From NCBI GenBank assembly GCA_907163375.1, contig CAJQUW010008029.1, positions 62,001 to 126,000 of the forward strand: a DNA stretch of 64,000 nucleotides. Direction: 5' to 3'. The notes beneath the pieces were generated by a model, which was given only the letters and a program-made list of their open reading frames with translations, was not told the DNA's origin and made no database searches. Position numbers and translations under genes: made by a program. Position 1 is the first letter of the stretch. Each line of letters begins with the position of its first letter. The DNA is from Prostheceraeus crozeri (Eukaryota; Platyhelminthes; Polycladida; Euryleptidae). This document shows positions 59,511-64,000 of the stretch, piece after piece.

Positions 59511-60505
59511 CTGTAGCTAATCCTGTTGCAAACATGCTACCATTTGTGCGTAACTATGTTTTCCGCAACATGTGCAACTATTATTGATTACATGTAAATC
59601 AGTACGGACTCATAACAAAGCGGAAATTTAGAAAGGTATTTTACTGATCACATCCACTGGGAAAACTTACAGTAGATGTTATTCAACATATTTAATGAAT
59701 TTGATTTCATTTGATTTTTAGGTACATGCAAATCAAAAGACTAAAGTAATTTTTGATGATAGAATGATCGAAAATTTTGTACTTCTGATGTTCTGATCAC
59801 AAGAACAATGCAGAAGGAATTTTAGAAGAGCCAAGGGGTTGATCGATCTCATAAAAGTCCTGTAAATTCAAGTAGGTCCTTAAATCATTATATGGAATTA
59901 TTATAGTAGAGGAAAAAGAAAACGACTAACGCAAATACAATAAGTAGAGAAATGAAGCAAAAGTAACAAATAAAGAGCCAGGAATTTTCTACTTCAAAGA
60001 GCATCACAGTAGTATGGTGAATCGTAGAAACTTGATTAAATCCCTAGGCAAATGAGATATATGACAGAAGTGAATTACGTGTAAATTCAACAGATCGTTT
60101 GATTATGAAAAGTGAGGGTATACGATATTCATCTGCCAACTACGTATACTTTTCTCAAAAAATCAAGCACAGAAAACGAATGAAGGTATCGTTATTCACC
60201 AGTTCAAAAGAAGACAGAAAACGAATTGATCTGTATTTTTTTCTATAGCGCTTCAGTAGACCATGGAATGATCCTAAACAGAATACATTGTAATAAGAGA
60301 AGGGGAAATTGAAGTTATGTAATTTTGTCATTTCTTTCAAAATTGAATTTCAAAATTAGTATCAGTGGAAAGATTCGATCGACTGATACTTTTCACGTGA
60401 GACGTTCAATAATAATTCATTACAAATAAAGATATAACAAAATGATGACCAATATCCTACAGTGTGAGATGAAAGAAATGAAAATATTATAAGAGCATTC
60501 AGGTA

Positions 60506-60600
60506 GTAGGATAACTCAGTTGGCAAAGGGCCTGACGTCCAGGGTTCGAGTGAGTCCGCCTCGGCATTTACTACCACTCTCACTATACTTTTCACTTCCG
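60506..60600 (+). mobile_element. Possible tRNA-derived SINE fragment
   Basis: ATAACTCAGTTGGCAAAGG (box A-like, from 60511) and GGTTCGAGTGAG (box B-like, from 60543). The box spacing is about 14 nt short of a tRNA, so the copy is deleted or the match is partial. Confidence 0.4.
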
Positions 60601-60604
60601 CGTT

Positions 60605-60900
60605 TTGAGTCCGTTTGTTCCAAAGTCATTGGGTCAGACTGCTTCTCCTGATGGATCTCCTCCATGTCTGAAGGTCAAGGGCTGCTTCAGCTGCTACGTT
60701 AACCACCGTTTCGTCCAAGGTCATCTTTGGACGCCCTTTGGTCTCTTTCCCGTCATTTCCAATTTCCAAGCTCTCTTCACCCAGTCTTCTTCCATCTTTC
60801 GGTACACATGTCCAAACCATCTTAAACGATTTCTGCGGATAATGTTGTTTATAGGCTCTGAGTCTAAGCGTGCTATCAATTCCGCGTTTGAGTAACGTTC
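60605..60900 (-). pseudogene. LINE C-terminal tail fragment (RTE-like)
   Basis: The minus strand shows ETKGRPKMTLDETVV and DLQTWRRSIRRS, the GRPK...W.. and WR..I pattern at the end of many LINE proteins. The upstream GHV-type segment is present but out of frame. There is no 3' tail or target duplication, so the extent is approximate. Confidence 0.6.
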
Positions 60901-61574
60901 CTTGACTGAAACACCATCATGGACATCTCAGCCGTATCCAGCGCTCTTCTACTTTCTGCTTTCAGTGATCATGTTTCGCTTGCGTGCGAGTGCACACATA
61001 CAACCTACTAGAGGTTCCTAACCCTCACCTTGTGAGCGTTGCGAGTGTGTACCGGTGTACCACACCCCTACCTTGCTGGTATGTGCCTCGGGTGGTGTAA
61101 GAATTAGAAAATTCTCTGCTTTTGGAGACGTGTTTAGTGAAGAATGATTCATTTTCACAAAAGATAAATTGTATTTTATATTTGATTTCAAAATAAAAAT
61201 TTCTATGCGTTCATAGAACTGTCAATAAACATACGAGTATTTTGCTGCGGAGATAGATTATCGAATACTCGCTGCACAAATTGTAATCGTTTATGAAGAA
61301 GTGCGATAACTTTTGATTAAGCAGATATCAGGTTTTGAGAATTTTTGACTTTAGCATTAAAACCTACCTGCAATTTGCCACAGTTTACCGAATGCTAGAA
61401 GGCGCGGGACGCCGAAGACATTGGAAATTTTACAGGGAATATGCCGAAACACTATTTTTGGAGGATATATTATCTTTGTTCTGTATTTCAACATCCAATA
61501 GAATAAAGCACCACGTCTCTCGCGCTTGGTGCAATACTTTAACAATTATATATAAGTTCATCAATATACATAAA
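60901..61574. other. Unrecognised sequence
   Basis: No element or exon could be supported. Confidence 0.4.
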
Positions 61575-61577
61575 ACA

Positions 61578-61581
61578 TTAT

Positions 61582-61660
<79 letters not shown>
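61578..61660. repeat. (TA)n microsatellite
   Basis: About 80 bp of alternating TA directly abutting the 3' end of the minus-strand SINE. Confidence 0.95.
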
Positions 61661-61662
<2 letters not shown>

Positions 61663-61663
<1 letters not shown>

Positions 61664-61858
61664 GACAAGTAACCTGGCAATTGTTAAATTTATCAAATTT
61701 CAACAGATGTAACCACCACGAGACATGTTTCGGGGTGTTGGGCCTCATCAGTCGTGGGTAGGTTTGAACCAGCGAGGTTGGAGCTAGAGGACGTGCAAGC
61801 ATACCCTTTCACCACAAGGCCACCGGACCATCTGTTGAGAGCGTGAATTAGCCAGGAA
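61663..61858 (-). mobile_element. tRNA-derived SINE with degraded hammerhead, minus copy
   Basis: The complement of this stretch matches the plus copy at 62002-62175 almost throughout: head TTCACGCTCTCAAC, box A region GGCCTTGTGG, box B GGTTCAAACC, hammerhead block at 61757-61716, tail ACATCTGTTG. In the hammerhead, stem II reads GGCC-CAACA-CCCC, so two of its four pairs are lost. The two copies face each other across about 140 bp. Confidence 0.85.
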
Positions 61859-62001
61859 GGCACTGCTTTACCGCAGGCACGTGGAGGGCGGACTGCATTC
61901 TGCAATCACTTAATACCGCATCCGAGATTGAGGCGCTTCACGCAGGCGCTACTCATTACATGTATTTCGACAAGTAACCTGGCAATTGATAAATTTATCA
62001 A

Positions 62002-62175
62002 TTCCTGGCTAATTCACGCTCTCAACGGATGGTCCGGTGGCCTTGTGGTTAGAGGGTATGCTTGCACGTCCTCTAGCTCCAACGTCGCTGGTTCAAACCT
62101 ACCCACGACTGATGAGGCCCAACAGGCCGAAACATGTCTCGTGGTGGTTACATCTGTTGAGATTTGATAAATATA
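62002..62175 (+). mobile_element. tRNA-derived SINE carrying a hammerhead, plus copy
   Basis: The RNA polymerase III-type box A (TGGCCTTGTGG, 62038-62048) and box B (GGTTCAAACC, 62090-62099) are 52 bp apart, as in a tRNA with a long variable arm or a SINE head. The hammerhead follows box B within four bases, then ACATCTGTTGAGATTTGATAAA and a TA microsatellite as 3' tail. An inverted copy of the 3' tail (ACAAGTAACCTGGCAATTG) precedes the element at about 61970, so the two copies have a complex joint history. Confidence 0.85.
62103..62144 (+). ncRNA. Type I hammerhead ribozyme within a SINE
   Basis: All conserved parts are present: stem I CCACGA (62103-62108), CTGATGA (62109-62115), stem II GGCC-CAACA-GGCC (62116-62128), GAAA (62129-62132), a minimal stem III (A-C/G-T around a two-base loop, 62132-62137), then C62138 as the cleavage nucleotide, and stem I partner TCGTGG (62139-62144). 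Stem I can be extended to about 11 pairs into box B with two bulges. Cleavage is predicted after C62138. Such short-stem-III hammerheads are known from Penelope-like elements and small retrozymes. Activity is inferred from fold only. Confidence 0.85.
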
Positions 62176-62270
62176 TATATATACATATTAATATATACAT
62201 ATAATATATATTAATAAAATACAAATGGAAATAATATGAATATAAAGCCACAAGAAAATCAAAAGCCAAA

Positions 62271-62325
62271 ATGCCCTGCGAATCGATTTCTACCGCTTAG
62301 CGGCTTGTCAAGGCAGAAATGAAGT
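62271..62325 (-). repeat. Hammerhead-like relic
   Basis: The minus strand reads CTTGACAA, then GCCGC-TAA-GCGGT, then AGAAATCGATTCGC. The hairpin and GAAA lie where stem II and GAAA of a hammerhead would; the CUGANGA part is changed. TA-rich repeats flank it. Confidence 0.4.
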
Positions 62326-62329
62326 ATAT

Positions 62330-63557
62330 TTAACTCAATAATTACAAATAATATAATATAATATATAAATATAATAACAATATAATAACTCAAATAATTC
62401 AGAGGATATAGAAATCAAATACAATTAAGAGTAGGCTGGAATAACTTAATAAACATAGATTCCTTTGATTCCCTATCCAAACGGCCGGCACTTGGAGGCA
62501 GTTGATAAAATGGCAAGGCACTAAAATTACCGCCACAGCTCGAAATATGATGGCTTGCTTTCAGCGCAGCAGTTTTTGTTTTTATTTGCTGTCTGTGTAC
62601 AGTCATTCTGTGTCTGAATGTGTCCCCCGTCTGTCCGATGTAATAGTTTTTGCAATGGCTTTATATTCATATATATATATTCCCTGTCATAATACGCTAA
62701 GATATGGTATATTACGATATCATGTATTAAGATTGCATATTTCTGGCAAGCCAAAGAAAATATATGAACATATCATTAATGAGCGTTCATAGAAAAATAG
62801 GGAGAATAACTACTTTCCTCATAATAAGATCATCTTCTGAGTTCTACTAAGCATTCATCTATTCTAATCAACTACAAAGTTGTTCGACAAAAACAAAAAA
62901 TGAAAATAAAAATTTGTATATTTTCCATTACATTTTTAATATTTTCTATATCATCATTCTACTGATTCAGTACCTAGTACTATGATCTACTCTTATGATT
63001 TTATATCTTTCGTTAATTTTACTTGGCATTTTCCATTCCCAGACAGTGGATTAAATTGCATTACTCATTTCCATGAAGTTATGTTTTCCAGTGTGGCGAT
63101 GATTTCTAACTGACTGGGAAATTACTGTTTGTAAATACAATTTCTGTTTGAATATAGGGATATCGAGTCAATCGACAGATTTATCAAAGTTCTAGCAGTT
63201 GGAAAACTTGGCACAACCTCAAATCAGACAACACTGACCGAATTGCTGAAAATTACGTTGTGGCCTTTCTTCATTGAATTCAGTTGTATTACAATTTTTC
63301 ATTCAACAAACCCACGTAACTTAGCAACTCGGTTGCAGGACGTGATTACAACGAATGCAGATCCGGGGGCAAATAGCCGGATCAATGTGCAATCAATGGC
63401 AGATAAGAACATCTTCATCTCTCGAAGTTTGAAGAATTTTTCACGCTGATGGCCTTTAGTTTCAAACACACAGTAACGCTGGAAGTAGATCATCGATGCC
63501 ATCATTTCTTATCATTTTGATAAGAACCGTAATCCATGCCAAAGATAAGATAGGAAA
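62330..63557. other. Unrecognised sequence
   Basis: TA/ATA-rich repeats at 62340-62400, then ordinary AT-rich DNA. A stretch from 63160 is open for 40 codons after an AG but has no other support. Confidence 0.35.
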
Positions 63558-63559
63558 TA

Positions 63560-64000
63560 CGAGGGGCGTTCCAAAAGTATCCGGATTGAGCCCATAACTT
63601 TAAGAGTTTGCCTCTGAAGTTTTGATATGTTCAACCCATTATCATCATTAATAAGCACAAAAAATTTCATCCCGATATCTTTATTAGTTACAAAGCTGCA
63701 AATATTTTAGTAATGTCACTACTTAAAATTTAGTGACGACCAAAAACAATATTTTGTCAAAAAAGAAAAATGGATATTTAAACATTTTTATCAAAAAAGA
63801 AAAAGGGATACACGTTACAAACTAACAGTCTTCTTGTGGCAGAGCAACCTTCTCAATGTAGTCACCTTGCAACATGATGCACTTCTTCCAACGATCTTCA
63901 AGTTTGCGGATGGCAGACTTGAACCATTCAGGTGAGATGGACGCCAACACTGATCTCGTCTTCTGTTCCAGCTCCTCCCTTGTGTCGAAATGCATTCCAC
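63560..64000 (-). mobile_element. Mariner-type DNA transposon, 3' part, cut by window edge
   Basis: The element begins after TA (63558-63559) with CGAGGGGCGTTCCAAAAGTA, a mariner-like end, and runs past the right edge. The coding strand is minus. Only about 440 bp are visible, so intactness cannot be judged. Confidence 0.8.
63822..64000 (-). CDS. Mariner transposase, C-terminal part (partial)
   Basis: In the frame ending with TAG at 63824-63822 the minus strand reads TREELEQKTRSVLASI, then EWFKSAIRKLEDRWKKCI and GDYIEKV, the usual C-terminus of mariner transposases (RW..C....G.Y.E). The visible 59 codons are open. The catalytic D,D motif lies beyond the window. Confidence 0.82.
   Translation of the reverse strand, partial: GMHFDTREELEQKTRSVLASISPEWFKSAIRKLEDRWKKCIMLQGDYIEKVALPQEDC

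Noticed and set aside
60505-60560. Possible tRNA gene
   Set aside because: Box A and box B are too close and no cloverleaf can be closed; at most a SINE remnant.
63160-63280. 40-codon open stretch after an AG that might be a terminal exon
   Set aside because: Weak acceptor, no partner exon, short.

Overview
The window is nuclear DNA of an animal: AT-rich, intron-bearing and crowded with eukaryotic transposable elements. Only one host gene is identifiable with confidence, the AN1-type zinc finger protein ZFAND4. Penelope-like elements, piggyBac and hAT transposons, tRNA-derived SINEs and many AGGCCTA- and TACATGTA-type words suggest a marine invertebrate, perhaps an echinoderm. That placement is inference and weak.

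Region 1-26,100 is the ZFAND4 locus on the minus strand. Four coding exons (26060-25952, 22486-22254, 18212-17224, 1578-1443) join in phase with canonical GT/AG borders. They encode 488 residues: an N-terminal ubiquitin-like domain, a long serine-rich middle and a C-terminal AN1 finger. The last intron is 15.6 kb and splits the zinc finger. It holds a Penelope-like fragment, a tRNA-SINE, a ribozyme-like relic and a decayed piggyBac element with exact TTAA target sites. Intron 2 holds a 420-bp MITE and a foldback-like element.

Region 26,100-37,800 is a transposon graveyard: a hAT-type MITE with an 8-bp target duplication; a Ty3/gypsy pol fossil; an endonuclease-type LINE split by a second hAT MITE; and a minus-strand LINE reverse transcriptase split by a Charlie-like hAT. 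The hAT insertions are exact, so the order of events can be read.

Region 37,800-43,100 holds a nearly complete, recently inserted but broken Ty3/gypsy LTR element (196-bp LTRs, 5-bp target duplication CCGAT) with a tRNA-SINE inside its integrase region. It is followed by a long TA microsatellite and a near-perfect palindrome built on a hammerhead-like half motif.

Region 43,100-64,000 is mostly unrecognised. It contains a probable terminal exon of an unknown minus-strand gene (50279-50117), a 1.27-kb element carrying seven copies of a GGGGTGACTTGGCAG motif, LINE C-terminal relics, and an inverted pair of tRNA-derived SINEs. One of these SINEs carries what folds as a complete type I hammerhead ribozyme directly after box B. 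A mariner element runs off the right edge. The SINE-hammerhead unit, with several decayed hammerhead-like motifs elsewhere in the window, is the most interesting signal here.
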